DNA of 64,000 bases from CAZUDI01 sp964618975. GTDB taxonomy: Bacteria; Desulfobacterota; Desulfomonilia; UBA1062. The position numbers and the translations under genes were made by a program. Under the pieces are notes generated by a model, which did no database searches, was not told where the DNA came from, and saw nothing but the letters and a program-made list of their open reading frames with translations. The stretch is taken from NCBI GenBank assembly GCA_964618975.1, contig CAZUDI010000011.1, positions 10,369 through 74,368 on the forward strand. Reading direction: 5' to 3'. Below, one piece after another: positions 1 to 8,298 of the stretch; positions within the stretch are counted from its first letter, which is position 1, and each line of letters opens with the position of its first letter.

Positions 1-29
1 TGGGGCTCGAGGGCTTGCGACGACCGCGC

Positions 30-1163
30 TCAGGTGTGCGCGTCGAGGAAGCCCTGAACAATGGAGGAGAGCGCCTTGACATCGGTGAGGAACGAGTCGT
101 GGCCATGATCGGAGAGGATCTCGGCATAGGACATGCGCACGTTGAGCGCACTGAGGAATTTGGCGATCGCCTTGCCCTGGGAGGGCGGATAGAGCCAGTC
201 GGAACTGAAGGAGACCACCAGGCCGCGCTGGGAAGGCGCAGCGGCGATGCCGCTGCCGCGTGCGCGACCCTTGCCGCGGGAGCGTTTCTCGCCCGTCAGC
301 GAGCTTATGAGGTCGAAATTGTCGATGGCATTGGTGATGTAGAGGTAGGAGTTGGCGTCGAAACGCTTCACGAAGGAGACGCCCTGATAGTCCAGGTAGT
401 GTTCCACCTCGAAGGAGGGCCGGAAGATGTTGCCGCCCTGATGTTCGCTGCGAGAGCGCCCGAATTTGGTCTGCATCATTTGTTCCGAGAGGTAGGTGAT
501 ATGGCCGATCATGCGGGCGATGGAAAGACCCCGCTCGGGGGGGATTTCATGGTAGTAGTTTCCCTCGTTCCAGCGGGGGTCGGCCATGACGGCGCGGCGG
601 CCCACCTCGTTAAAGGCGATCTGCTGGGCCGAGTGTTTCATGGTGGAGGCGATGGCGATGAAGGAGGCACACATCTGCGGGTAGTCGCCGAAGAACTGCA
701 TGGCCTGCATGCCGCCCATAGACCCGCCGACGACGCTCAGCAGGCGCTCGATACCCAGGTGGGCCAGCAGGAGGCGCTGTACCTCCACCATATCGCGGAT
801 GCTGATCTCGGGGAAACGCAGGGCATAGGGGGCCCCGTCGGCCGGATGAGAGGAGGCGGGACCGGTGGTTCCCCGGCACCCGCCCAGGACGTTGGAACAG
901 ATAACGAAGTAGCGCTCGGTATCGAAGGCCTTGCCCGGCCCGATCATGGCATCCCACCACCCCGGCTTGCGATCGCCGGCATGGAAGAAGGCGGCGTGAG
1001 CATCGCCGCTCAGGGCGTGCTCGATGAGCACGGCGTTGGAACGCTCGGCGTTGAGCACCCCGTAGGTCTCATAGGCGATATCCACTCCCGGCAGGCTCGC
1101 GCCGTTCTCCAGGGCGAAGGGCCTGTCCACGTGCAGGCACTGTGGGGTCACGATTTCGCTCAC
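30..1163 (-). CDS. metX: Homoserine O-acetyltransferase MetX
   Basis: Cytosolic alpha/beta-hydrolase that acetylates homoserine with acetyl-CoA, the activation step before sulfhydrylation to homocysteine. The 377-residue protein has the family signature GGCRGTTGP (residues 94-102), the nucleophile elbow GGSMGG with Ser148, and the acid and base Asp322 (SSDWLYPP) and His355 (DHGHDSF), so the triad is complete. The start is GTG and overlaps the metW stop by 4 bp, which argues for translational coupling. One odd point is a short Arg/Lys/Gly-rich stretch near residues 291-312, just before the strand carrying Asp322. It is last in the metY-metW-metX operon. Acetyl rather than succinyl specificity is inferred from family resemblance. 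Confidence 0.95.
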   Translation of the reverse strand: MSEIVTPQCLHVDRPFALENGASLPGVDIAYETYGVLNAERSNAVLIEHALSGDAHAAFFHAGDRKPGWWDAMIGPGKAFDTERYFVICSNVLGGCRGTTGPASSHPADGAPYALRFPEISIRDMVEVQRLLLAHLGIERLLSVVGGSMGGMQAMQFFGDYPQMCASFIAIASTMKHSAQQIAFNEVGRRAVMADPRWNEGNYYHEIPPERGLSIARMIGHITYLSEQMMQTKFGRSRSEHQGGNIFRPSFEVEHYLDYQGVSFVKRFDANSYLYITNAIDNFDLISSLTGEKRSRGKGRARGSGIAAAPSQRGLVVSFSSDWLYPPSQGKAIAKFLSALNVRMSYAEILSDHGHDSFLTDVKALSSIVQGFLDAHT

Positions 1164-1768
1164 CTTAGGCGTTTGAGTTTGAAGATGCCCTCTTGTGCCA
1201 GCAGGGTCTTGAGCGGCAGGTCCCCCACAAAGATGCGGTTGAAGGGGAGCAGGAAGCAGGCGTCACTCACCGCGAGTTGCATCTCGTCGAGGGTGGCGTA
1301 AAATTCCTGCAGGGAGACGAAGCGGATCACCGGTGTATCGTGCCAGGCCCCTGCGGGGCGGATAAGGGCGCTGACGCGACCCGCGCACAGCACACGCAAA
1401 CGGTTGCGGATGTAACCGAAGTTCGAGACCGTGATGATGGCGTATTCCCCCACGCGGAGCATCTCGCGCATCACCAGGGAGGGGTGGGAAATCTCCTGCA
1501 GGGTGGCGTTCAGGATGACGTAGTCGAAGCTGGCGTCATCCCAGTAGGAGAGATCCTGATTGATGTCGGCCTGGTAGACGCTGAGGCCTTTTCTCAGGCA
1601 CTGCACGAGCATGTCCTGGGAGCGCTCCACGCCGATCCCCTTCACGGCCTTGCTCTCGATGAGGGCCTTGAGCAGGGTGCCATTGCCGCAGCCGAGGTCG
1701 AGCACACGTGCCCCGGGGCGGATCCAGTCCGCGATGATGAGGTGGTTGCGTGCGATCAGGCTCGCCAT
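1160..1768 (-). CDS. metW: Methionine biosynthesis protein MetW
   Basis: A 202-residue class I methyltransferase-fold protein of the MetW family, which is almost always encoded beside metX and is thought to assist or modulate MetX activity. The N-terminal SAM-binding motif VLDLGCGNGT is near residues 22-31, followed by an acidic ribose-binding residue in GVERSQ. The ATG start directly abuts the TAG stop of metY, and the 3' end overlaps metX by 4 bp. Direct methyltransferase activity is not established for the family, so I keep the annotation at MetW. Confidence 0.93.
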   Translation of the reverse strand: MASLIARNHLIIADWIRPGARVLDLGCGNGTLLKALIESKAVKGIGVERSQDMLVQCLRKGLSVYQADINQDLSYWDDASFDYVILNATLQEISHPSLVMREMLRVGEYAIITVSNFGYIRNRLRVLCAGRVSALIRPAGAWHDTPVIRFVSLQEFYATLDEMQLAVSDACFLLPFNRIFVGDLPLKTLLAQEGIFKLKRLR

Positions 1769-3025
1769 CTAGAGTGCTTCCAGGGCCTGTGCGAGATCCT
1801 CCCGGAGGTCGTCTATGTCCTCGATGCCGACGCTCAGGCGCAGCATCTCGGGACGGATACCGGATAGGTGCCGCTGCTCATCCGAGAGCTGCTGATGCGT
1901 GGTGGAGGCGGGATGGATGATCAGGCTGCGGGTGTCCCCGATATTGGCCAGGTGGGTGAAGAGCCTCAGGCCGTCCACGACCTTGCGGGCGGCCTGAGGC
2001 CCGCCGGAGGGCCCGAAAGAGATGATGCCCCCATAGCCGTGAGGCAGACAGCGCCGGGCCAGATCGTGGTCGGGGTGCTCCGCAAGCCCGGGGTAGTTCA
2101 CCCAGGCCACACGGGGATGGACCTTGAGGAAACTGGCCAGCGCCAGGGCGTTGTCGCAGTGTTTGTGCATCCTCAGGCTCAGGGTTTCGATGCCCATGAG
2201 GATGGTGAAGGCGTTGAAAGGGGACAGGCAGCCGCCGGTATCCCGCAGGAGCACCTGTCGGAGGCGCTCGATATAGGCCGCCTTTCCGTAGTCCTGCGAG
2301 AAGTCGGGGACGCTGTCCCTGCCGCCAAGGCGCGGGAAGTCGCGCCAGTCGAAGCGCCCCGCATCCGTGACCGAGCCCCCGATGGACAGACCGTGGCCGC
2401 CCATGAACTTGGTGAGCGAGTGCACTACGATGTCGGCCCCGTGCTCGATGGGCCGCATCAGGTATGGAGTCGTGACCGTGCTGTCCACGACCAGCGGTAC
2501 CCCGTGCGCATGGGCGATCCCGGAGAGCATCCCGAGATCGGCCACGGTGTTCATGGGGTTGCCGATGGTCTCAGTAAAGAGCGCGCGGGTGCGCTCCGTG
2601 AAGAGGGCCTCGATGTGCCCCCGGTCGCGGATGTCCACCAGATGCACGCGGATGCCCATGTCCTTGAAGATGCCCTGGAAGAGATGGGTCGTGCCGCCGT
2701 AGAGGGCCTGGGAGGCGATGACCTCGTCACCGGGGCCGGCCAGATTGAGGAGGGCGTAGAAGATCGCCGTGGTGCCTGACGAGGTGGCTACCGTGGCGAT
2801 CCCGTCCTCCAGGGCACTCAGGCGCCTTTCGAGTACCGCAGTGGTGGGGTTGCCGATGCGGGAATAGATGTTGCCCGTCTGCCGCCCGGCAAAGAGGTCC
2901 GCCGCATGCCCGGAGTCGTTGAAGACGAACGCGGCGCTCTGATATATGGGAACCGCACTGGCGCAGGTGTTGCCCTCCGGCGCCTGACCTGCGTGAACCT
3001 GCAGCGTGTCGAATCTGTAACCCAT
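1769..3025 (-). CDS. metY: O-acetylhomoserine sulfhydrylase (Cys/Met PLP-dependent family)
   Basis: PLP enzyme that replaces the acetyl group of O-acetylhomoserine with sulfide to give homocysteine. The 418-residue length fits MetY. Visible motifs are the phosphate-binding region SSGTTAI (about 82-88), YSRIGNPT, the cofactor aspartate in VVDSTVTTPYL, and the Schiff-base lysine Lys206 in HSLTKFMGG. The start is ATG preceded by CAGGAAAG at good spacing. It is the first met gene; metW begins at the base after its stop, and the NifU-like gene lies 34 bp upstream. Direct sulfhydrylation suits an organism with abundant sulfide, which is an inference. A cystathionine gamma-synthase role is less likely because of length and neighbours. 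Confidence 0.95.
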   Translation of the reverse strand: MGYRFDTLQVHAGQAPEGNTCASAVPIYQSAAFVFNDSGHAADLFAGRQTGNIYSRIGNPTTAVLERRLSALEDGIATVATSSGTTAIFYALLNLAGPGDEVIASQALYGGTTHLFQGIFKDMGIRVHLVDIRDRGHIEALFTERTRALFTETIGNPMNTVADLGMLSGIAHAHGVPLVVDSTVTTPYLMRPIEHGADIVVHSLTKFMGGHGLSIGGSVTDAGRFDWRDFPRLGGRDSVPDFSQDYGKAAYIERLRQVLLRDTGGCLSPFNAFTILMGIETLSLRMHKHCDNALALASFLKVHPRVAWVNYPGLAEHPDHDLARRCLPHGYGGIISFGPSGGPQAARKVVDGLRLFTHLANIGDTRSLIIHPASTTHQQLSDEQRHLSGIRPEMLRLSVGIEDIDDLREDLAQALEAL

Positions 3026-3059
3026 ATCGCTTTCCTGTATGCGCTATCCCCCTGGAGCC

Positions 3060-3290
3060 TCAGACGGATTCCACGGACGTGACCGAGGGGACCTCGCTTT
3101 TGAGCACCTTCTCGATGAAGTTTTTGAGGGTGAGGGTGGCCATGGGACAGCCGCCGCAGGCCCCTTTCAGGCGCACCTGCACCACACCGTCGACACCCAC
3201 ATCCACCAGTTCCACGTCGCCTCCGTCACGCTTAAGGGCCTCCCGCGTCATCTCCAGCGCCTTTTCCACCTGCAAGCGATCGATGGCCAT
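3060..3290 (-). CDS. NifU C-terminal-domain (Nfu-like) Fe-S carrier
   Basis: A 76-residue protein consisting only of the NifU C-terminal domain. It keeps the CxxC cluster-ligand motif in GACGGCP (Cys45, Cys48) and the following MATLTLK segment. Such single-domain Nfu proteins bind and pass on Fe-S clusters in the cytosol. The start is ATG with GAGGAAA upstream. It lies 34 bp ahead of metY on the same strand, so the two may be co-transcribed, which could link cluster or sulfur supply to methionine synthesis (inference). Confidence 0.9.
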   Translation of the reverse strand: MAIDRLQVEKALEMTREALKRDGGDVELVDVGVDGVVQVRLKGACGGCPMATLTLKNFIEKVLKSEVPSVTSVESV

Positions 3291-3328
3291 GCTTTTCCTC
3301 CTGTCTTTTCCCCCGTGAGGGGGAGATA

Positions 3329-3410
3329 CTAGCCGCTGGGGGTCGCACCCCCTTGCCTATTGTGTCGGCAAGGAGGGTTCCGGACCCTCCCTGGGGTTCT
3401 TGTCCTGATC
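3329..3410 (+). repeat. Dispersed palindromic repeat, diverged forward copy
   Basis: Lies upstream of the NifU-like gene. It aligns along its whole length with the ~82-bp repeat best seen at 51386-51466, keeping GGGTCG, CGGCAAG.AGGGT and CCTGGGGTTC in order. Stems are CCTTGCC/GGCAAGG and GGAGGGT/ACCCTCC. The 3291-3661 gap otherwise holds only the hairpin at 3495-3514 and no gene that I can support. Confidence 0.6.
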
Positions 3411-3494
3411 TCCTTATAGGTCTTCCGGTACCCTGGTCAAGGGGCAAGTGCGCAGGCTTTGACAGGGACTCGCTTTTGGGCTAGGGATGCTTGT

Positions 3495-3514
3495 GCGCTC
3501 CCTTATGGGAGCGC
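3495..3514. other. Perfect 8-bp stem-loop
   Basis: GCGCTCCC and GGGAGCGC separated by TTAT form a stable hairpin about 150 bp upstream of the MATE gene. No T-tract follows on either strand, so it is not a clear intrinsic terminator. Function unknown. Confidence 0.5.
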
Positions 3515-3661
3515 GGGTGAGGATATCGGGGGAATGCTCTACAGACAGGCCAGCAGGCGTGAACACACATCCCGTGTGCCGAGGTCGGGACACGGAGGCT
3601 CAACCGACCCGCGCTGCCGGAAGGTCCCCGGGCACAGGACCGTTCCCGCCCGGGGTGTTCT

Positions 3662-5098
3662 ATGACGGATACACCCCTCTCGCGCCGCTGGAGTGCCCCG
3701 GGGGGCTACACCGAGGTGCTGGGCATGGCCCTGCCCCTCATCCTTTCCACCAGTGCCTGGTCGGTGCAGCACTTCGTGGACCGCATGTTCCTGACCTGGT
3801 ACGCCCCCGAGGCGGTGGCGGCGGCCATGCCCGCCGGCATGCTGAACTTCGCGCTCATGAGCCTTTTCATCGGCACGGCCAGCTATGTGGGCACCTTCGT
3901 GGCCCAGTATTATGGGGCGGGCCATACGGAGCGCATCGGGGCGGTGCTGTGGCAGGGTCTGTACATCGCGCTCATCGGCGGGGTGGCCATGGCCTTGTGT
4001 GCGCCCCTGGCCGGAGATATATTCGCGTGGGCGGGACACACGCAGAGAGTGCAGCGCTATGAGGTGGTCTATTTCCAGGTCCTGTGTCTGGGGGCCGCTC
4101 CGGTGATCGCCTCTTCGGCCCTGGCGGGTTTCTTCTCGGGCCTGGGCCGGCCCTGGCCCGTGATGTGGATCAATGTGCTGGCCACGGCTGTGAACCTGGT
4201 GCTCGATTATGTGCTCATCTTCGGGAGGTGGGGCTTGCCGGAGATGGGCATCGGTGGCGCGGCCCTGGCGAGCGTGCTCTCGGGTGTGTTCTCCGCGGTC
4301 GTGTATGCCGGGCTGGTCTTTCGCGCCCCGCATACATACGACTTCGGCACCCTCAGGGGCTGGCGGCCTGATCGGGAGCTCTTTGGGAGGGTGCTGCGCT
4401 ACGGCCTGCCCTCGGGGGTGCAGTTCTTCCTGGACATGGCAGGCTTTACGGCCTTCATCCTGCTGGTGGGCCGTCTGGGGACCATGAGCCTGGCGGCCAC
4501 GACGATCGCCTTCAACATCAACACGCTGGCCTTCATGCCCATGATCGGGCTGGGGATCGCCATCTCGGTCCTGGTGGGGCAGTACCTCGGGGGAGGACGG
4601 CCTGACCTGGCCGAGCAGAGCACCTGGTCGGGTTTTCACCTCACCCTGGTCTACACCATCACCATCGCCGCGTGCTATGTGCTCATCCCGCAGGTCTTCA
4701 TCGCGCCCTTTGCCGTCGGCTCTCAGGCGCCACAGAGCGAGCCCATGTTCGCCCTGGCCGTGGTGCTGCTGCGCTTCGTGGCGCTCTACAGCGTCTTCGA
4801 TGCCATGAATATCGTCTTCGCCTCGGCCATCAAGGGGGCGGGCGACACGCGTTTCGTCATGGGCATGATCCTCCTGATCTCGCTTTTGGGGCTGGTCCTG
4901 CCCACCTACCTGGCCGTGGGGCTCCTGCACGCCGGGCTCATGACCTGCTGGATCATCGTCACGGCCTACGTGAGTATCCTCGGCCTGGCCTTCTTCTGGC
5001 GCTTCAGGGGGGGCAAATGGAAGGCCATGCGCGTGATCGAGGAGAGCGTGCCCCATATCTGCCCGACCTGCCCGGAAAATCCCATAGGCGAGCCCTAG
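3662..5098 (+). CDS. MATE family efflux transporter
   Basis: A 478-residue integral inner-membrane protein with about 12 hydrophobic helices arranged as two similar halves, typical of the multidrug and toxic compound extrusion family, which exports cationic compounds using Na+ or H+ gradients. The N-terminal region (ALPLILSTSAWSVQHFVDRMFL) and the sequence PVMWINVLATAVNLVLDY match MATE halves. The ATG has only a weak Shine-Dalgarno sequence. It stands alone, with the met operon divergent upstream and the molybdate transporter convergent downstream. The substrate cannot be read from sequence. Confidence 0.9.
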   Translation: MTDTPLSRRWSAPGGYTEVLGMALPLILSTSAWSVQHFVDRMFLTWYAPEAVAAAMPAGMLNFALMSLFIGTASYVGTFVAQYYGAGHTERIGAVLWQGLYIALIGGVAMALCAPLAGDIFAWAGHTQRVQRYEVVYFQVLCLGAAPVIASSALAGFFSGLGRPWPVMWINVLATAVNLVLDYVLIFGRWGLPEMGIGGAALASVLSGVFSAVVYAGLVFRAPHTYDFGTLRGWRPDRELFGRVLRYGLPSGVQFFLDMAGFTAFILLVGRLGTMSLAATTIAFNINTLAFMPMIGLGIAISVLVGQYLGGGRPDLAEQSTWSGFHLTLVYTITIAACYVLIPQVFIAPFAVGSQAPQSEPMFALAVVLLRFVALYSVFDAMNIVFASAIKGAGDTRFVMGMILLISLLGLVLPTYLAVGLLHAGLMTCWIIVTAYVSILGLAFFWRFRGGKWKAMRVIEESVPHICPTCPENPIGEP

Positions 5099-5232
5099 TC
5101 AGATAAGCACGCATACATCATGGGACACAGATCAAGATGATGAGAGCGACTTGATTTGACTGGGGGAAACATCGTGAAAGCAGACGATTGCCTCGTCATT
5201 TGCAAATTCTATGGGAGATCCCCTCAAGAAGA

Positions 5233-5316
5233 TAAATCGCTTGAGGGTTGAATTCCCTGCTGCTTGCGGCGACCAGCAGTGTTCAGGGCTTACCCTGGGG
5301 TTCACACCCCTGATTC
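5233..5316 (+). repeat. Dispersed palindromic repeat, forward copy
   Basis: Clear copy reading TAAATCGCTTGAGGGTTGAATTC, CTGCTTGCGG, CAGGGCTTACCCTGGGGTTC and ending CTGATTC. It lies between the convergent MATE and modC genes. The CTTGAGG at its left end pairs with CCTCAAG just outside (5222-5228), extending the palindrome. The rest of 5099-5440 shows no gene. Confidence 0.85.
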
Positions 5317-5440
5317 GCCAGGGGCCGCATTCTCCTATCGCTTACGGTGGCAAGGAAGGGCCCGGGATGGACCTCGTGATCAAGGCGGATCTCTGCGGTG
5401 ATTTTGCTTGGCCAGAGCTGTCTGCACGCTCACTGAGAGT

Positions 5441-6496
5441 TCAAACGATGCGTATGTGTGAACCCTTGATAACCGCGTACACCTCATCCCCGGGCTTGAG
5501 CTGCAGGCGCTCCACGGCATTGTTCGCCACAAGCACGGTGAAGGAGATGTGACCGGATGATAGCCTCAGGATACAGGTGTTCCCCTCGGAGACGATCTCT
5601 TCCAGGATGGACCTCAGGATGTTCTGCGCCGAGATCGTCCCCGGTCTGGTTTTGGTGACGATGATATTCTCCGGCCGGATAACGATTCTCACATCGGTTC
5701 CGGGTTCTGCCTGGTCGAGACTGATGAGGTCGATCCCTTTGACCTGGACCAAGCTGACCCCCTCCCGACATTCCGAGACCTTCCCGTCAAAGATGCTGGC
5801 CCCGACAAAATCCGCGATGAATTTCGAGTTCGGACGGTTGAAGATCTGCTCGGTGGTGCCGAACTGCAGCATCCGACCTTCGCGGAAAATCGCCACCTTA
5901 TCGGCCAGGGCCCAGACGTCCTTCATATCGTGGGTGATGTGAATGACCGTGGTGCCGCGTTCCTTGATGGCGCGTTTCAGGAGGGAGCGGGTCTCCCGCC
6001 TTGTCTGGGGGTCCAGGGCCGAGAGCGGCTCGTCCATGAGCAGGAGCTTCGGCCGGACCACCAGCGCCCTGGCCAGGGCCGCCCGTTGCTGCTCACCCCC
6101 TGACAGGGTATCCGGTTTTCTATGGAGCAGGTGATCGATTCCCAGGGAGGAGGCCATGGCGTGAACCTTTTCCCGGATACCGCGCTTCTCGATCTTTTTG
6201 AGACCATAGGCGATATTTTGAAACACCGTGAAGTGGGGGAGCAGGGCATAATCCTGATAGACGATCCCGATCCTGCGTTTTTCCGGGAGCTGGTCGGTGA
6301 TATCTTTGTTTTCCAGGAAAATACGGCCGGAATCCGGCTTCCAGAAGCCGATGAGGCTCTCCAGGAGAATGGTCTTTCCCGCACCGGTAGGTCCGATGAT
6401 ATTGAGGTATTCCCCCTGTTCCAGTTCAAAAAAGATCCCCCGCAGGTGAAATTCACCCAGGTTGATGGACAGGTCCTCTATCCGGAGGAAACTCAC
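5441..6496 (-). CDS. modC: Molybdate/tungstate ABC transporter ATP-binding protein
   Basis: ATPase of an oxyanion importer, 351 residues, cytosolic face of the inner membrane. It shows Walker A GPTGAGKT (35-42), signature LSGGEQQ (131-137), Walker B LLLMDEP (151-157) and a C-terminal TOBE-like region from about residue 290 (TISAQNILRSILEEI onward), which in ModC/WtpC-type proteins senses the oxyanion. The GTG start overlaps the modB stop by 4 bp. With modB and modA it forms a complete importer. Molybdate versus tungstate cannot be decided from sequence. Confidence 0.9.
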   Translation of the reverse strand: MSFLRIEDLSINLGEFHLRGIFFELEQGEYLNIIGPTGAGKTILLESLIGFWKPDSGRIFLENKDITDQLPEKRRIGIVYQDYALLPHFTVFQNIAYGLKKIEKRGIREKVHAMASSLGIDHLLHRKPDTLSGGEQQRAALARALVVRPKLLLMDEPLSALDPQTRRETRSLLKRAIKERGTTVIHITHDMKDVWALADKVAIFREGRMLQFGTTEQIFNRPNSKFIADFVGASIFDGKVSECREGVSLVQVKGIDLISLDQAEPGTDVRIVIRPENIIVTKTRPGTISAQNILRSILEEIVSEGNTCILRLSSGHISFTVLVANNAVERLQLKPGDEVYAVIKGSHIRIV

Positions 6497-7275
6497 AATC
6501 CCACCTCGGTCTTCTCAAAGATGTAGATGGCGATGAAGGACACGACCATGAGCACGATGCCGCTCGTTAGCGCCATGCCCATATTTCCATAAGAGATGTT
6601 GAGATACAGGGTGATCGGCAGGACCTCGGTCTTCATGTAGGTTCCCCCGGCCAGGATCAGGACGGTTCCGAAGGTGCCGATACACCGTGCGAAGGCGATG
6701 ACCGTGGAGGCCAGGATCCCGTTTCTCGACAGGGGCAGCGAGACATGCAGGAAGGTTTCGGCCATGGAATACCCGAGCGAGCGCGAGACGAACTCCATGC
6801 GCGGGTCGATATAATCGAAGGTGGATTTCATGATGCGGCTGGCGTAGGGCAGGGCGGTGAAGAACTGGGCCACGACGACCCCTTTGATCGTGAAGACGAA
6901 ATTGAGGCCGGCCGATTGCAGGGCCTTGCCCACCCACGTGTTCCCGAACAGCAGCAGCAGGCAGAGGCCCAGGACCAGTTCCGGAAAGGCCACAGGCAGA
7001 TCGATGATGGTCTTGACAAAGCTCTTGCCGAAAAATTGGAAACGCGAAAGGGTATATCCGATGGGCAGGGAAAAGAACATGACCAGGATCGTGGATATGA
7101 GCCCGGTGATAAGCGAGAGCTTCAGGGAATACCGCATCTCCTCACTGAACAGGTTGTTCCATACATCCTGAGCATCGGGCACGAGAAAAAGCGATACGAT
7201 GGCAAAGACGAGCAGCACCGTGATGAACAGCGAGATGGTGATGAACGTCAGTCTGAAGAGATCGAGCTTGCGCAT
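6493..7275 (-). CDS. modB: Molybdate/tungstate ABC transporter permease
   Basis: A 260-residue permease with about six transmembrane helices and a binding-protein-dependent transport signature: the EAA-like loop around SRSLGYSMAETFLHVSLPLS, which contacts the ATPase. It lies between modA (24 bp upstream) and the overlapping modC. ModB-type permeases form a homodimeric channel for molybdate or tungstate. The start is ATG, and the next gene is translationally coupled. Confidence 0.9.
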   Translation of the reverse strand: MRKLDLFRLTFITISLFITVLLVFAIVSLFLVPDAQDVWNNLFSEEMRYSLKLSLITGLISTILVMFFSLPIGYTLSRFQFFGKSFVKTIIDLPVAFPELVLGLCLLLLFGNTWVGKALQSAGLNFVFTIKGVVVAQFFTALPYASRIMKSTFDYIDPRMEFVSRSLGYSMAETFLHVSLPLSRNGILASTVIAFARCIGTFGTVLILAGGTYMKTEVLPITLYLNISYGNMGMALTSGIVLMVVSFIAIYIFEKTEVGL

Positions 7276-7299
7276 GGGCAGCGGCCTTTCACCTCCCGG

Positions 7300-8064
7300 C
7301 TACTTGGTTTCGCAGGGCTCGAACCCCCATTTCTGGAAGACCTGAATGCCCGCAGCGGATGATATGTAGTCATTAAATTTCATGGCCATATCCTTGTTTG
7401 GTGCCTTGGTGCATACCGCCGTGGGGATGGTTTTGATGATGTTCATCTCTGCGGGTATCTTGACGACCTCCAGTTTGCCCTTGCCTTCCGCCCAGGTTAC
7501 CAGATCTTCCCAGATGATCGCCGCATCCACCTGACTGAGGGCGATATAGATCAGGAGCTGATTCACGGTGGGGGCATAGACCGTTATATTGGGCGAGACC
7601 TTTTCCCAGAGCTCATTCTTGACGAGTATCTGCTTGGCCACGCGTCCGATGGCCGGGGCCTTGGGATCGCCGATGCTGACCCTGACTCCCGGTCTTGCCA
7701 GGTCTTCCAGGCCTTCAATCTGTGCAGGATTGCCCTTGGGGACGGCGATCACCGGGAGGTGCAGGACGACCTTTCTGATGGTCTCCTCGATAACCCAACC
7801 GTTTTTGAGGGCGTCCTCGGTGTATTTTTCCGCCCCGGGAATGAGCACATCACAGGGTTGTCCCGCAGCCACCTGGGAGAAGATCTCCCCCGAACTGCCG
7901 TAATGAATGTCCGCCTGTATTCCGTGAAGCTTCTCGAAAGCGCCTTTCAGCTCTTCCATAGGCTTGATCAACCCCGCGCCACTGTAGACAATCAGGTCTG
8001 CGGCAAAGGCGTTGGATGCAAAGAATACAGCTGTACACAATATCAATAATCGTTTCCCCAACAT
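7300..8064 (-). CDS. modA: Molybdate/tungstate-binding periplasmic protein
   Basis: A 254-residue substrate-binding protein with a signal peptide (hydrophobic residues about 5-20, cleavage after AFAA) and ModA landmarks: VYSGAGLIKPMEEL at the start of the mature chain, YGSSGEIFSQVAAG and DVLIPGAEKY. The start is ATG with AGGAGAGG upstream. It is the first gene of modABC, and a palindrome overlapping the probable promoter lies 72-93 bp upstream of its start. Oxyanion identity is inferred from family only. Confidence 0.9.
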   Translation of the reverse strand: MLGKRLLILCTAVFFASNAFAADLIVYSGAGLIKPMEELKGAFEKLHGIQADIHYGSSGEIFSQVAAGQPCDVLIPGAEKYTEDALKNGWVIEETIRKVVLHLPVIAVPKGNPAQIEGLEDLARPGVRVSIGDPKAPAIGRVAKQILVKNELWEKVSPNITVYAPTVNQLLIYIALSQVDAAIIWEDLVTWAEGKGKLEVVKIPAEMNIIKTIPTAVCTKAPNKDMAMKFNDYISSAAGIQVFQKWGFEPCETK

Positions 8065-8135
8065 TGGACCTCTCCTTTCTTGAGGGTGGATCTACTTGAT
8101 TATCCAAGATGATATCTTCTCTTTGATGCAATGAC

Positions 8136-8157
8136 CTAGCTATTAAAGTATGGCTAG
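8136..8157. promoter_or_regulatory. Candidate operator palindrome upstream of modABC
   Basis: A 22-bp inverted repeat with outer half-sites CTAGC and GCTAG and matching AT pairs inside. It overlaps the downstream edge of the proposed -10 element of the modA promoter, a position suited to repression. It differs from the classic E. coli ModE box, so I name it only as a candidate operator, perhaps for a ModE-type or other oxyanion regulator. Confidence 0.4.
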
Positions 8158-8183
8158 CATAAGCACAATACCCTGTCAATCAA
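8156..8183 (-). promoter_or_regulatory. Candidate modABC promoter
   Basis: On the minus strand TTGATT (8178-8183) and TATGCT (8156-8161) are spaced by 16 bp. A perfect TTGACA overlaps at 8174-8179 but has no good -10 at normal spacing. The modA start codon is about 90 bp downstream. Confidence 0.4.
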
Positions 8184-8298
8184 CACAGTCTCTGTACAGA
8201 ATCACAAAAAGGGAATGCGTCCCGGGCGCTTAAGGAAGGCAAATTGAGACATATCCTGCAAAGGGCCGGGTATCACCTGCGGACCCTCTCACGACGCC

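Noticed and set aside
15..1301. About 428-codon open frame antisense to metX/metW
   Set aside because: metX and metW on the minus strand have full catalytic signatures; the other frame is a shadow.
3291..3480. SAM riboswitch before the methionine operon
   Set aside because: Several hairpins occur, but the conserved cores of SAM-I, SAM-II or SAH classes are not seen. The hairpins are explained by a diverged copy of the palindromic repeat.
3539..5056. About 505-codon open frame antisense to the MATE gene
   Set aside because: Composition is dominated by His, Gln, Gly and Asp with no fold; the plus strand encodes a clear 12-helix transporter.
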